DNA from: Parvularia atlantis
Taxonomy: Eukaryota; Opisthokonta; Rotosphaerida
DNA: 25,489 nucleotides
Assembly (NCBI GenBank): GCA_943704415.1
Contig: CALSCO010001662.1
Span: 1 to 25,489 of the forward strand
Reading direction: 5' to 3'
The notes under the pieces were generated by a model. That model did not search any database. It saw nothing but the letters and a program-made list of their open reading frames with translations, and was not told the origin of the DNA. Each line of letters starts with the position of its first letter. Positions within the stretch are counted from its first letter, which is position 1. The translations under genes were made by a program, and so were the position numbers. Shown here in pieces: positions 1-10,346 of the stretch.

Positions 1-471
1 CGCCGCCCGCCCGCCGCCCTCCCCGTCCGCGCCCCACGCGCCCACCAGCTACGCCGATCCGCGGCGGCCGCCCGGCCACGACGACGACGACGACGCGATG
101 GAAAACCCGCTCAACGAGTGGTGGTGCGCGCGTCTGCTCTTTGCTCTGCTCTCTCTCTCTGTCTCTCGCGTGCGCCTCACGCCGCGCCGCGCCACGCCAA
201 AGGTACGCCATCAAGACGTACCAGGCGCCGTCCGAGGAGCAGCTAAGCGCGATCGCCGGCGAGCCGCTGCAGCTGCTGGACGACTCGGACAACGAGTGGT
301 GGTACGCGCTCTCGCCCCGCACCGAGCTGGCCGGCTACATCCCGGCGCTGTTCATCGAGGTGCGGCGCCCTCCTTGTTGTCGTCGTCCGCCGCTCACGAC
401 GACGACGCGCACAGTCGACCGAGTCGCGGCGCGCGCGCCTCAACACGGCCAAGAACAAGCAGGCGCGCGGC

Positions 472-563
<92 letters not shown>

Positions 564-1726
564 ACCATCGACTGACGCCGCCGCCCGCGCAGCTCACGCT
601 GACGATGAAAGAGGACTATGAGCGCGCGGCCAAGCACAAGGCCGGCAAGAAGAAGAAGATCTCGTTCGACACCATCATCTACTTCGACGACGGCACGCAG
701 ATGGCCGCTTCACAGCAGCGCAGCAGCGCCACGTTCAAGCGCAAGAGCTTCTCGCAGCTGCTCGCGTCGGCCAAGGCGACCCTCACCACCGGCGCGCAAG
801 CCGCCCAGGCAGAGCCCGTGCGCGACCTCCGCGCAGAGATGGGTGTCCTGCGCATCCACGCAGACATCTGGAACCTTGAGGCGACCTACCGCGGTGCCGT
901 CGCCGCCCGCTCGCCTCACCGCGCCCGCGGCCGCTCATCCCGCCGCCCACCGCGCAGCCGTCAAGGTCACGAATGAGACCACCGCGGCCGAGGTCCTGCG
1001 CTCCGCCCTCGAGCGCTTCAACGCCGTGGACGACGGCAAGACCGAGTACGGACTATACCTCGTCGTCGACGGCGTCGGTGCGCCGTGCCGCGTGTCCCAT
1101 ACCCTGGGCAGCGCGCCGCTCACCTGCCGTCGAAAGAGACGCGCATCCCGCCGCACGGCTTCCCCTTTGTGCAGCTCAACAGCGTGCCTGAGAAGGCCAA
1201 GGCCAACGCCAAGATCCAGCTTAAGAAGCTACAGCCCGAGAAGGCGCGCGCCGGCCCGGCAGTGCGCCGCCGCTCTCGCTGACCGCGCCGCAGGACGCCA
1301 TCCCGCTGCGCGTCTACGGCGCGGAGGACATGTACAAGACGATCATGATCGACAGGCAAACGACCGTCGGCGAGGTGCGCACTGCTGCCGCCGCCGCCGC
1401 GCCACGCGTCGCACTCAGCCACACGCACGTGCAGGCCGTCAGCAGCGTCGTCAAGAAGTTCAAGCTCAGCTCGGACGACACCATGTTCCGCCTGCGTGAG
1501 GTCAAGAACGGCACGGGTGCGCCGAGCCACAGAGCTTGCGCGCACACAAGCGAAAGACCAGCTGAACGCCCGCCCCGCGCTACCAGAGTCCTTCTTCGAG
1601 CCCGAGAGCCTGCTGTACGACAAGGTGATCAAGGCCAACGATGGCAACAGCATCAACCAGAAGTTCTTCCTCGCGCGCAAGGCACGTAACGCCACATCGG
1701 CTGCGCCGCCGCTCACGACGACCGCT

Positions 1727-1771
<45 letters not shown>

Positions 1772-3741
1772 CCGCGCCAGGCCGACACCGGCGGCCCCGT
1801 CGCCGTGCGCATCTACGGCCACGGCATGGACCTCGATGTCGCGTACCGCGCGGTGCTGATCTCGGCGGTCATGGCCACGCCCGAGGTGCGCGCCGTGCGG
1901 CCTCGCCACCCCCGCTGCTCACGCGCCGCGCAAAGGTCACGCGCATCGTGCTCGAGCGGTACAACGCCAGCGACGGCCCCGCCGCGTACAACCTCGTCCT
2001 CGTCACGACCGGCCAGGGCGCGTTTACTGCTGGTCTTTCGCGCGCACCGCGCCTCTGACGCCCACCGCAGAAGAGCATATCATGGCCGAGAAGGAGTTCC
2101 CGCTCGCGATGCTGCAGGAGCGCGAGAAGAAGCACCCGACCGCCATCACCAAGATCCACCTGCGCAAGCGGACCGACACGACCAGCCTGACCACGCCCGC
2201 GGTGGTGCGCTGCCGCCACCCCCACGCCCGCGATGATGCGCAGCCTCATGACGGCGCGCGCAGTCCGCGTCCGAGCGCATTGTCATGACCAAGATGCCCA
2301 TGCGCGTCTACGCCGACTACCTCACCGACGGCGCCACGGACTTCAAGACGGTGCGCTCATTGTCGTGCGCGGGAGCAGCGTCGCGCTCACCGGCCGTCGC
2401 CGCGCCAGATCCTCCTGTCAGACACGACGCGCGCCGGCACGGCGCTCAAGCAGACGATGGAGAAGTTTAAGATCACGCCGACCGAGCCGTGCTACCTCGC
2501 CATGTCGTCCGACCAGCAGGGTGCGCTGGGCCGTCGCGGCGGTCGGGCGCGGGCGTGTCTCAATGCAGCCACGACTCTTCAGGGCTACGCACGCTCGACG
2601 ACGAGGAGATCCCACTGCTCGTGCGCAATGAGATGATCCAAGACAACCTGAGCAACATCCGCTGCGTCATTCGCAAGGTCTGCGCGACGGGTGGCCCTTG
2701 CAGGCGCCCCGTCCTGACGCGCGCACACGGCAGGGGACAATCGACCACAGCAAGGCCAAGTTCGCCGTACGCGTGATGGGGCACCGGGTCTGGCCGAAGG
2801 AGGGGTACAAGAGCCTCATGGTCGACGTGCAGGCCACCGCGCGCGAGGTGCGCAGCAGGGCGCAGTGCGCCACGGCCGCAGTGCTGAACCGTCCCGGCAG
2901 CTGGTCGCCATGGCCTACGCCAAGTTCAAGCTCACAAGCCCGTCGGTCGACCAGCTGTGCTTGTGCCTGCTCACAAGCAACCCGGACGACGACACAGCCA
3001 AGGGTGCGCGGACGCGTGCCTCGCCGCCGCTGCGTGTTCACACGCCCACGCGCCCCGCGGCAGACATCCGCCTACCGCACGACTACGTGATCACGCACAA
3101 GGTCCGCATGGCCTCGTACGGGCTCTACACGACCAAGGAAGCCGCCGGGCTCCCGACCGTCGTGCGTAGTGGCGTTCAGCGTGCGGTGTGTGGCGGCTAA
3201 CACGTACGCACGCGCGCTCGCAGGGCGCCGACGGCACTTCCGAGGGGCGACGCGTATCGCTGCTCATGAGCGAGCAGTCGGACGCGGCGGCACAGGCGTC
3301 TGCCAACGCGGCGGCCAACGAGGAGGCCGGGACAAAGGCGGCCGAGAGTGCCAAGGGCGGGCGCGGCGTGGGACCATCACCGCTGGCGGCGGTAACGTCG
3401 GCCGACGACCTGACCGAGGGCGGCGAGGACGAGGAGGACTACTACGTCGAGGAGAGCATGTTAAACCCGCTCATGGCCGGCCAGATGGACGACGTGAACG
3501 ACCCGTTGCAGCAGGTACACCTAAGCGCAATGACGATCACCGTGGCAGGTACGCCGCGCCCCTCGTCCCGCAGCCCCGCCGGCAGTGCTCACGCGTGCGC
3601 CGTCGCCCAGGCACCGACGTTGAGGGCACTATCTCGCCCTCGGTCATCCGCGAGCGGCCGCACTCTGTCATCGACAACCAGGACATGCTGCACAAGCTGA
3701 ACGAGAAGCTGCGGCTCGAGGAAGGGACGCCCGAGGAGTAG
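1..3741 (+). CDS. SH3 protein with five tandem RA-like domains (5' partial)
   Basis: Exons: <1-123, 203-359, 415-471, 593-893, 958-1077, 1137-1261, 1294-1374, 1435-1516, 1587-1681, 1781-1885, 1936-2017, 2071-2204, 2264-2350, 2409-2520, 2583-2677, 2734-2847, 2901-3003, 3064-3161, 3224-3548, 3611-3741. About 841 residues are visible. The frame is open to the window edge, so the start may lie outside; ATG at 98 is the first in frame. An SH3 domain spans roughly residues 36-93, with ALYDY-like YAIKTY, the WW of NEWWYAL and the GYIPALFIE end. A basic linker follows. Then come five similar modules of 85-105 residues starting near 195, 295, 381, 488 and 586. Each opens with a strand such as IPLRVYG, VAVRIYG or FAVRVMG and has a KF/RF/RY helix end, as in Ras-association (ubiquitin-fold) domains. 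The tail (690-841) is acidic. It is probably a cortical or signalling scaffold binding small GTPases, but I do not recognise the family. Donors at 472, 1262 and 2018 have alternatives (463, 1244, 2033). Confidence 0.75.
475..556. repeat. (CT)41 microsatellite in an intron
   Basis: This is an uninterrupted CT dinucleotide tract of 82 bp. It fills most of the intron at 472-592 of the SH3/RA-like gene and sits between the donor and the acceptor at 591-592. It forms a natural pyrimidine tract on the transcribed strand. Confidence 0.95.
1729..1770. repeat. (CA)21 microsatellite in an intron
   Basis: This CA dinucleotide tract of 42 bp lies inside the predicted GC-AG intron 1682-1780 of the SH3/RA-like gene. 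The intron is 99 nt and the frame stays open through it, so retention would add a His-Thr run; this leaves some doubt about splicing here. Confidence 0.95.
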
Positions 3742-3962
3742 AGCGGGCGGGCACGCGCGTAAACATTCGCTTGTTCAAACCCTTTCTGCGATCCCTCCGT
3801 TCCCCCGCCCTCCTCCTGCTCAGCGTAGCTCCCAATCCACCCCCGTGTGTGCGTCTGTTCCAGCCAAGACCGAATTTGCAGTAAACATAGGCCTACTTAC
3901 CCGTACGTGGGGCCAACAGGCATTGGGGCATTGCACTGATCTCTTGTGCCGCGCAGCGGCTG
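3742..3962. other. Convergent intergenic region
   Basis: These 221 bp lie between the stop of the SH3/RA-like gene (+) and the stop of the TauE gene (-). The sequence is locally pyrimidine-rich and less GC-biased than the genes. It must hold both 3' ends. I see no further gene and no clear AATAAA signal. Confidence 0.6.
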
Positions 3963-6149
3963 CTACCTGCTGCTGCACAGGCTGCGAAAGCCGTAGCTCC
4001 CTGTGGCAACGAGCGGGTGAGCGGCGCAGCACGTCGTGGGGCCGGCAGCGCACCGGCAGTGAGGTCGCTCGTCGCCTTGAGCACCGACAACACCTGGCAG
4101 CGCAGCGAGCGTCAGGGGGACACGCGCGGCAGCCGGCCCGGCGCACTGTCATGGCCACGCAGCCCGCGCCGATGTAGGCCGCGAGGAAGAACGTGATGAA
4201 CGAGAGGCTGCCGTACTTGCGGAAGAGCATCCGCATCAGGAAGTGCCCCAGCACGCCCGCCGCGAAGCCGAGCGTGACGTAGACCAGGGCTGCCGCGCGC
4301 ACGTCAGCAACCGCCTCGCGGAGTTCTCGCGCGCGCACCGGGGTAGATGGGCAGGCGGTCGAGCGCGGCGTACTGCGACCCGGAGGCACGTCAGCGCAAA
4401 GCCGGTCAAGCGACCAGCGCGCGGCGCACCTGGACCATCGCCGACGAGCTGCTGAGGATCAGCAGGAAGCCCGACGTCGCGGACGAGTGGTGCGGGTTCT
4501 TGAGCACTATTTGGCGGGGGGGCGGTCAGCACAGCACGCGCGACCACCCGCACGACGCGCGCGCGCACCAAAAAGCAGCAGCGGGCCCTGGATGGTCGAC
4601 CCGCCCACGCCCAGCAGCGCGCTCACGAGGCCGGCCACGAATGACGCCAGGACAGTGAGCACCGTGTTGCGCAGGTTCCACTCCATCGGCTGCTCGCCCA
4701 TCGCGCCGTCGTCGTCGTCGCCGATCTCGCCCAGCTGCGCCCGCAGCTGCTTGTCGTGCTCAGACTGGCGCACAAACCACCGCACGGAGCCGACCGTGAC
4801 GACTGCGAGCACGGGGACGGCGCTGCACAGCACGAGCCAGTACGCGGCCGACCCGCACGCGATCACCCCGGCAGACTCGACCGCGATGTTGATCGCGAGT
4901 ACAAACACCTGCGCGCGGCCGCGTGAATGTGCGCGTCTCAGCCGTCGTCGCGCAGCGCAGCAGGGCGCACCCACGACAGCCCCAGCACGACGAAGATGCG
5001 CCAGGGGTACTGCGGCCTGCGCAGCGCGGCCGGCCGCGGTTTGTGCGTCGCGTGGTCGTCGTCGTGGTTGTTGCCGTCGCTGCGGCTGTCGATGGCGGCG
5101 GCTGTGTCGTGCTTGCGCTTGCTCGTCAGCGACGACACGGCGTGCTCCTGCGTGAGCGACGCAATCGCGCCCGTCGACGCCGGGGTGTGCCCCGTGTCTG
5201 TGCCGTTGCTGCCGAGCCGCCCCATGGCGAAGACGGTCGGCCGGGCCGCGGTCGAGGCGCGGCGGTGGCCCCAGACGCCGTTGGCTGCGCTGCTCTCGTC
5301 GTCCGAATCGTCGGGTGCGAGCGTGGCGTGGTGCGCGTCGCGGTCGTACCGCGCGGCGGCGTCGGCGTCGGCGCGCACGTGGTCGCGGCGGACGATGCGG
5401 TCAAACTCGTCAAAGTCGTGGTGCAGCAGGCCGTCGCCGTCGAGCCCGCCCGGGTACATGCGCGGCTCGAAGGGCACGTAGCCGGCGATGACGAGCGTGG
5501 GTGCGGTGCCGGGTCCGAGCAGCGGCTCGTCGCGTGCTGCCGCGCCCTTGCTAGCCGCCGTGACGCCGCCGCCGGCCTTGCGCGCGCGCGCCATCTCGCG
5601 CCTGCGCATCTTGATGCCCGACATGAGCGTCTTGTACGAGGTGAAGGCGAGGAGCAGGCTGAGGAGGACGGCGATGAGGTAGTAGGGGAAGATCTTGTTG
5701 AGACGCACGCCGAAGACCGAGCCGAGGAGGATGGCCGGCTGCAGCACGAGCGCGACGCCGTAGTTGATCAGCGGCCGCAGCCCGCTCGCGTCGCGCGCCG
5801 GCATCGTGTACAGGTTCATCGCCTGGCGCGCCGCGATCAGCCGCCCGCCCGCTGCCGTCCGCCCCTCCGACGCGCCCGCACCAGCGCCCCGCCGAAGACG
5901 GCGCTCATGCTGACGGGGATCGCGGCAAACTCGGGCACTTGCGCCACGAGGAGCAGGATCGGGATGAAGAGCGCCGCGCCTGCGTCGCCCCGCGCGCGCG
6001 CATCATACACACACGCGCCGCACCACGCGCACGATGCGCATCGCCGCACCGCCGACGCCGCCCAGGCTCGCGCAGATGCCCGAGAGGAACACGAGCACGG
6101 TGCCGGCCGCGGCGAGGCCCGGCTCGACGTCGATCATCAGCAGTACCAT
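3963..6149 (-). CDS. TauE/SafE-family membrane transporter
   Basis: Exons (minus order): 6149-6050, 5979-5882, 5822-4971, 4908-4569, 4506-4430, 4372-4339, 4289-4147, 4093-4054, 4000-3963; 573 residues. The family (sulfite/sulfonate exporter-like, also called DUF81) consists of two homologous membrane halves, each opening with a glycine-rich helix. Both are visible: GVGGAALFIPILLLVAQ near residue 30 and GLVSALLGVGGSTIQGPLLL near 425. The second is followed by the typical SSATSGF and by several hydrophobic helices. The protein ends GSYGFRSLC, as many fungal and protist members do. Between the halves lies a hydrophilic loop of about 200 residues (roughly 145-345), rich in Asp, His and Ser, which probably faces the cytosol. 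The substrate cannot be told from sequence. The ATG at 6149 was chosen because the reading frame upstream meets a stop. It is divergent from the RS-protein gene, whose start is 45 bp away. Confidence 0.85.
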
Positions 6150-6194
6150 GCGTACGTCCCGGTGCTGATCAACATCTAGCTGTTAGTGCACACC
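6150..6194. promoter_or_regulatory. Very short divergent intergenic region
   Basis: Only 45 bp separate the start codons of the TauE gene (-) and the RS-protein gene (+). The two promoters must overlap each other or the neighbouring coding sequence, unless a non-coding first exon or a later start is used. Confidence 0.6.
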
Positions 6195-7090
6195 ATGGAG
6201 ATCCCGCCCATGAGCGCCGCTGAGCGCATCGAGCAGCGCAAGAGCCGCGGCGTGACGTGGTGCGCGCGGCGCGGGTGCGCGCGGAGCACGGGGGGGCTGA
6301 GGCGGGACGCAGGGAAGAGTTCAACGAGGAGCGGCGCAAGCGCGAGGAGGGCGTGGGGCGCCCGATGGACACGGCGCAGTACCGGCGGCTGCTCGACCGC
6401 GAGCGCGAGGAGAAGATGCGCGAGCGCGCGCAGGCCCGAGACAAGGAGCGAGACGGCGACAGCGGCAAGCCGAAGAAGAAGAAGAAGGGCAAGAAGGACA
6501 AGGGCGACGACAAGGACAAGGACGCCAAGAAGAAGAAGAAGAAGACGAGCAAGAAGAAGGACAAGAAGAAGGACGACAAGGTGCGCGCCCGTGCGCCAGC
6601 CATCGCCGTGCCGCCGCGCCCTCACGCCCTCGCCGACGCATTCGCGCTGCAGCCCGAGCGCGCGTCGTCGCCCGTGCGCCTGTCGGACTTTTTCCGCGCG
6701 ACCGCGAGCGTCAGCGCCAGCAGCAGCGACAGCAGCGACAGCAGCGCCGAGGAGGAGGGCGAGATTCGTGCGGCGCCTCGTGAGCGGACGCGCGATCGCG
6801 AGCGGGCGCGTGGGCGGAGTCGCGAGCGCAGTCGGGAGCATGATCGCGAGCGTAGCCGCAGCCCCGCTCGTCGCAGCCGCAGCCCCGCTCGTCGCAGCCG
6901 CAGTCCCGCTCGTCGCAGCCGCAGCCCCGCTCGTCGCAGCCGCAGCCCCGCTCGTCGCAGCCGCAGCCCCGCTCGTCACAGCCGCAGCCCCGCTCGTCGC
7001 AGCCGCAGCCCCCCTCGTCGCCGAAGCAGAAGCCCGCCTCGCAGGAGCAAGAGCCCGTCTCTCAAGCGCCACAGGTCAGGCACGCCGTAA
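6195..7090 (+). CDS. Lysine-rich RS-repeat nuclear protein
   Basis: Exons: 6195-6259, 6313-6580, 6653-7090; 256 residues. The second intron (6581-6652, 72 nt) is frame-neutral but has a GTGCGC donor, a CTCAC branch-like site and a GCTGCAG acceptor; if it is retained the protein has 280 residues. The N-terminus carries GVTWEEFNEERRKREEG, then a charged coiled-coil-like stretch (MDTAQYRRLLDREREEK) and a Lys/Asp run. A serine/acidic patch follows, and finally an RS domain made of RSRSPAR repeats with variants RSRSPPR and RSKSPS. RS domains are SR-protein-kinase substrates found in splicing and other nuclear RNA proteins, so a nuclear RNA-processing role is likely. No RRM is present, so this is not a classical SR protein. 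The TWEEF region faintly recalls the animal FAM133 family, which I do not regard as an identification. Confidence 0.75.
6852..7015 (+). repeat. 21-bp tandem repeat encoding RSRSPAR
   Basis: A 21-bp unit of the type CGCAGCCGCAGCCCCGCTCGT recurs about seven times head to tail with a few base changes. It lies inside the RS-protein coding sequence and encodes the heptad RSRSPAR. The near-identity at DNA level, including third positions, suggests recent expansion. Confidence 0.85.
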
Positions 7091-7115
7091 GAGGACCCAT
7101 GACACTGCCACAGAA

Positions 7116-7527
7116 TTACACAACACGGTGCTGGAGCAGCGCGGCTGGCGGCTGGATGAGGTCGTCGGCCGCAACGCACATGAGCCTGGCGAGCATCGCG
7201 CCGAGCCGGTTGTAGATGGCTCGCTTGTTCTTGACAGGCGCGTCGCGGTTGTCCGTCACGGGCTGGTCGGCCGCGGCCCCACCCACGCTGGCGGTCCAGA
7301 GCGGCTTGATGGCCAGAAGCTGGTACGCGCGTTGTACTTGACGAAGTATGCGGGCCGGACGGGTCTCGCTCGCGTTGGAGCGCGCGGTCGTCTCGTCGCC
7401 AGGCGTTTGGCGGAACAACAGGAGCACGGCGTTCACTGTTTCTTTCTGTGTGAGTGCGCGCGCGGCGCCAGCGTGCCTTGTCGTGAATGTTGTCGACCCT
7501 TCTTCGCGCCTGGCGCGTCGTCATCAT
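7116..7527 (-). CDS. Possible small gene, unknown function
   Basis: Proposed exons 7527-7477 and 7445-7116, giving 126 residues. The intron 7446-7476 would be a GC-AG intron (AAG|GCACGC, CTCAC branch, CACACAG acceptor). A GT donor at 7497 with the same acceptor (52 nt intron) is equally in frame and gives a 119-residue product. The second exon has an open frame of 330 nt with plausible protein composition: a hydrophobic stretch (VNAVLLLFRQTPG), a Leu-rich helix (RILRQVQRAYQLLAIKPLW) and a second helical part (KRAIYNRLGAMLARLMC). I recognise no family. Support comes from the codon pattern, the splice signals and the otherwise empty 600 bp between the RS-protein gene and AOAH. The stop lies 25 bp from the stop of the convergent RS-protein gene. 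It could still be a chance frame in GC-rich DNA. Confidence 0.4.
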
Positions 7528-7725
7528 CGATAGGTGGCTCAGGCGGGTGCGAGTGTCCTCTCACACGCACCGGCGCGCGGCGCAAGCAGGCAGAATCTGG
7601 CGTGCCCACAAGCGCTATAAAGTCTGAACGGCCTCATTGGGCCGTGCACGCGCCGTGCTTGACCGTGCGCACACCGTGCGATGACACATTTTCATGTTCG
7701 AGTTGCACATGCAACAGCACAGCCA
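7528..7725. other. Intergenic region downstream of AOAH
   Basis: These 198 bp separate the AOAH stop from the small putative gene, both on the minus strand. The region holds the AOAH 3' end and any promoter of the small gene. The only notable site is a TATAAA on the plus strand at 7616-7621, which faces away from the small gene. I see no coding potential. Confidence 0.5.
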
Positions 7726-8296
7726 TCAGTGGCCGCCCTGGTCGCCAAAGAGCTGGTCGATCAGCGCGTTGTTGGGGTTGACCGGGCCCAGCCAGCTCGG
7801 CAGCTCCAGCTCCATCCGGTCCCAAAAGAACTGCGCGCCCAGCGCGTTGGCCAGTTGCGACGGCTGTGCGTTGCGCTTCACGTCAGGCGCCGACCGCCAC
7901 ACACGCGCATGCGGCGCACGTGAAAGCCGTCCGCCAGCTCGATCAGGTCCTTGGCCTTGCCGCCCTGTGACTCCCAGTACTCGATCACCTCGAAGATCTG
8001 CACGCCGCTCGCCCGTCAGCATGCCGCGCGACCGCACTTGTGCCGCGCACACACCGGGTAGTCGAAGTAGGCCATGTCGAAGCGGTTGAAGCTGGGCGCG
8101 ACAAGCGGGGTCAGCCGGAGCACGCGCGTGCGCAGCCGTGCGTAGTGCCGCACCGGTACTCGTTGATGATGTCAATGTACTGCTGGTTGAGCTGCACCGC
8201 GCGTTCGCTGGCCGCGTCGCGATACGTCTGGTTCGAGTTGAGCCAGGCCGCGCAGGGCGAGATCTCGAGGCAGTTAAGGTAGTCGTACAACGCTGT

Positions 8297-8334
<38 letters not shown>

Positions 8335-10263
8335 TGTCACTTGCTGTGTCCAGAGCGAGCAGGGCCGCACACCGGCATAGGTTACGTTGATCGGGTGCGT
8401 CTCCGCGTTCATCGTGTCCCAGAGCACGCGGCCGTCGACGATGCCGATGAAGAGCACGTGGCTGCCGTACGGCAGGATCGTGTCGAGGTACACCATGGCT
8501 GCGCGCGCGCGCGGCGTGGGCTCAGCGGCGCGGCACGGCAGCGATGCGCGTCTGCGCACTGTTCAGCACGCGCTGCTTGAAGTCTTGCGGCGTCGTCATG
8601 CGCTCGGTGGTCGGGTTGCTGTTGCAGATATCGTTGCCGATGAGCGCGTACGTGACCTGCCGTGCCGCGTCGCTCAGCGCACGGACCGCACGGCTCACGC
8701 AGCGCCGCAGCGAACGCGCACCACGACGGGGTAGTCGGTTGTCTCGTTGCGGTTGGTACTCTTGGCGATCTTCTCCATCGAGCCCACACGTGCGCCGTTG
8801 ACGCCTGGCGTTGGGCAGGGCTCAGCACCGCGCAGCAGCAGGGCGGCTGGCGCCCGCGCACGCGCGCACCGATGTTGTGGTAGTCGCGGTGGTTGCAGCG
8901 GTTGCGCTCGCGCAGGCGCTTGTAGATGCTGTCGACGGGACCTGTGCGTGCGTGCGGTCAGCGGCGCACGCCAGCGCGGAGCATGCGGCTCGGTAGGTGC
9001 ACCGGGACAGTCCTTGTTGCCCTGCTCGAGGAAGCCCGTTGAGCCGGACTGGTGCGGCCAGTCGAGCTCGTTCGAGGCGACGAGGAGGATCTGGTCGTAC
9101 GTGTCGCGCGTGATCGCCGACGCGTTGATGTAGTTGGGCTGCCGTCAGCCTCGGCGCGTGAGCGACACGGTCCGGGCCCGACAACACGCGGCGCAGCCCG
9201 CACCGGGATGCTGAAGTGCGCCGTGGCCGAGTCGCCGAGGAAGATGAGGCCGCGCATGTCCGAGCGGCTGCACAGGCGCTCCTCCCACGAAACGCCGTTC
9301 TAACCCATGTGCACTTGCCGTCAGCGCTCACGCACGCGCGCCGGCCTCCGCGATTGCGCACCTCGTCCACGCCGTAGATGCCGTTGCAGTTGTGGTCGAC
9401 CTCGGGGCCGTACAGCGACACCTTGCGGCCCGGGTAGACCTCCTTGACCTCGTCGTTGCAGTCGCGGCCACGCCAGTGCCAGCCTGTGCGGCGTGCGCGT
9501 GAACCCGCCTGCTGTGTGCAAACACATCCCCGCGGGACGCACCGCGGAAGGTCGGGATGGTCGAGAACGAGTCGAGGTCTGCGTCTTGCAGCGGCAGATG
9601 CTGGTCGACGAAGCGCTCGAGCATCTTGCAGAATTCGGAGACGACGGGCAGGTCGCAGATGGCCTTCTCGCCCACGCCCGAGTACTTGAGCGTGAGCGGC
9701 TGCTCGTTCGGGTCGACCGTCGCGAGCACGCTCGTCGGCGGGAGCGGGAAAAGGTTGCACTGCGCCCGACGTGAGCCGCATGCCGGTCGCGCGATCGCGT
9801 CGCGGCGCGCACGGTCGGGTCGGTGCAGAGGCCGATGCGGCGGCAGATGATGTCGGCCGTCTGGCGCAGGACGATGCCCTCGATGATGCGCTCACCTGGA
9901 TCCGCCGATCGTCAGGCCGCGAGGTGGTCCGCGCGGGTGGTCCGCCGCACCGTAGCGGTCGAGGAAGAGCACGCAGGCGGCCTGCAGCTCCGGCTCGGGC
10001 AGGGTGTCGCAGTACTTCTTCGCGGCCTCGATCACCTCCTCCGAGTGGATCACCGCGAGCTGCTCAAAGAGGCCGACGATGAGCGTGCACGCGGCGCACG
10101 TGACGCCCTGCACGCGCGCGTCGGCTCAGCCACGCCGCACACGAGCACCGATCTGCCCCGCGCGACGCACGTCCTGTGCGCGCGCGGCCGGCGCCCAGCC
10201 CGCCGCCGCGATGAGCAGCAGCAGCACGAGGGCGGACAGGGTCACGGGACGCGTCGCCGCCAT
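7726..10263 (-). CDS. AOAH: Acyloxyacyl hydrolase (AOAH), secreted
   Basis: Exons: 10263-10171, 10107-9951, 9895-9813, 9759-9543, 9483-9362, 9299-9204, 9138-9003, 8941-8870, 8804-8722, 8656-8560, 8498-8373, 8292-8154, 8091-8055, 7997-7920, 7863-7726; 557 residues against 575 in human AOAH. A signal peptide covers residues 1 to about 29. A saposin-B domain follows with its cysteines (CAAC at 35-38, YCDTLP, AAC, IIC, GLC). Next comes the family-specific stretch FRGWHWRGRDCNDE...VYPGR...DHNCNGIYGVDE, which matches the calcium-binding part of human AOAH. The GDSL esterase part has FLGDSATAHF (nucleophile Ser248), ALIGNDICN and DGFHP (Asp509, His512). The C-terminus FGDQGGH is identical to human. 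In animals the enzyme removes secondary acyl chains from LPS and acts on some phospholipids; the fungal substrate is unknown. No active-site residue is missing. It is divergent from cwc15, with 83 bp between the starts. Confidence 0.95.
8298..8334. repeat. GCGGGC hexanucleotide array in an AOAH intron
   Basis: About six copies of GCGGGC lie head to tail inside the AOAH intron 8293-8372, close to its acceptor. On the transcribed strand it reads as C/G-rich GCCCGC units. Confidence 0.9.
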
Positions 10264-10346
10264 GCCCGCCGTCTGTCTGCGTGTGAGACCAAAGTGCGAA
10301 ACCCGAGCAGACGCGCCGTCGCACGTTTTTCGCGCGGGGGACAACG
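10264..10346. promoter_or_regulatory. Divergent promoter AOAH / cwc15
   Basis: These 83 bp separate the start codons of AOAH (-) and cwc15 (+). The stretch contains a short T run (10326-10330) but no TATA box or CCAAT box that I can see. Confidence 0.6.

Noticed and set aside
475-556. Long Ser-Leu run as a coding repeat
   Set aside because: The CT tract lies between a donor and an acceptor, and the protein-like frame resumes only after the acceptor at 592. It is better read as intron.
4923-6179. Long plus-strand open frame opposite the TauE gene
   Set aside because: It is Arg/Ala/Val-rich with no domain, as expected for the complement of a GC-rich coding exon. The minus strand has clear membrane-protein homology.
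6581-6652. Treating this stretch of the RS-protein gene as certain coding sequence
   Set aside because: It is open and frame-neutral but has the local donor, branch and acceptor, so it is more likely an intron. It is left as an alternative in the feature.
6176-7072. Minus-strand frame with Ala/Thr/Ser repeats opposite the RS protein
   Set aside because: It is the mirror of the 21-bp RS-coding repeat. The plus strand gives a recognised RS domain and a spliced start.
7616-7621. TATA box on the plus strand
   Set aside because: No plus-strand gene starts downstream; both neighbouring genes are on the minus strand.
8298-8334. GCGGGC array as a CRISPR or regulatory array
   Set aside because: It is a simple hexanucleotide repeat without spacers, inside an intron.
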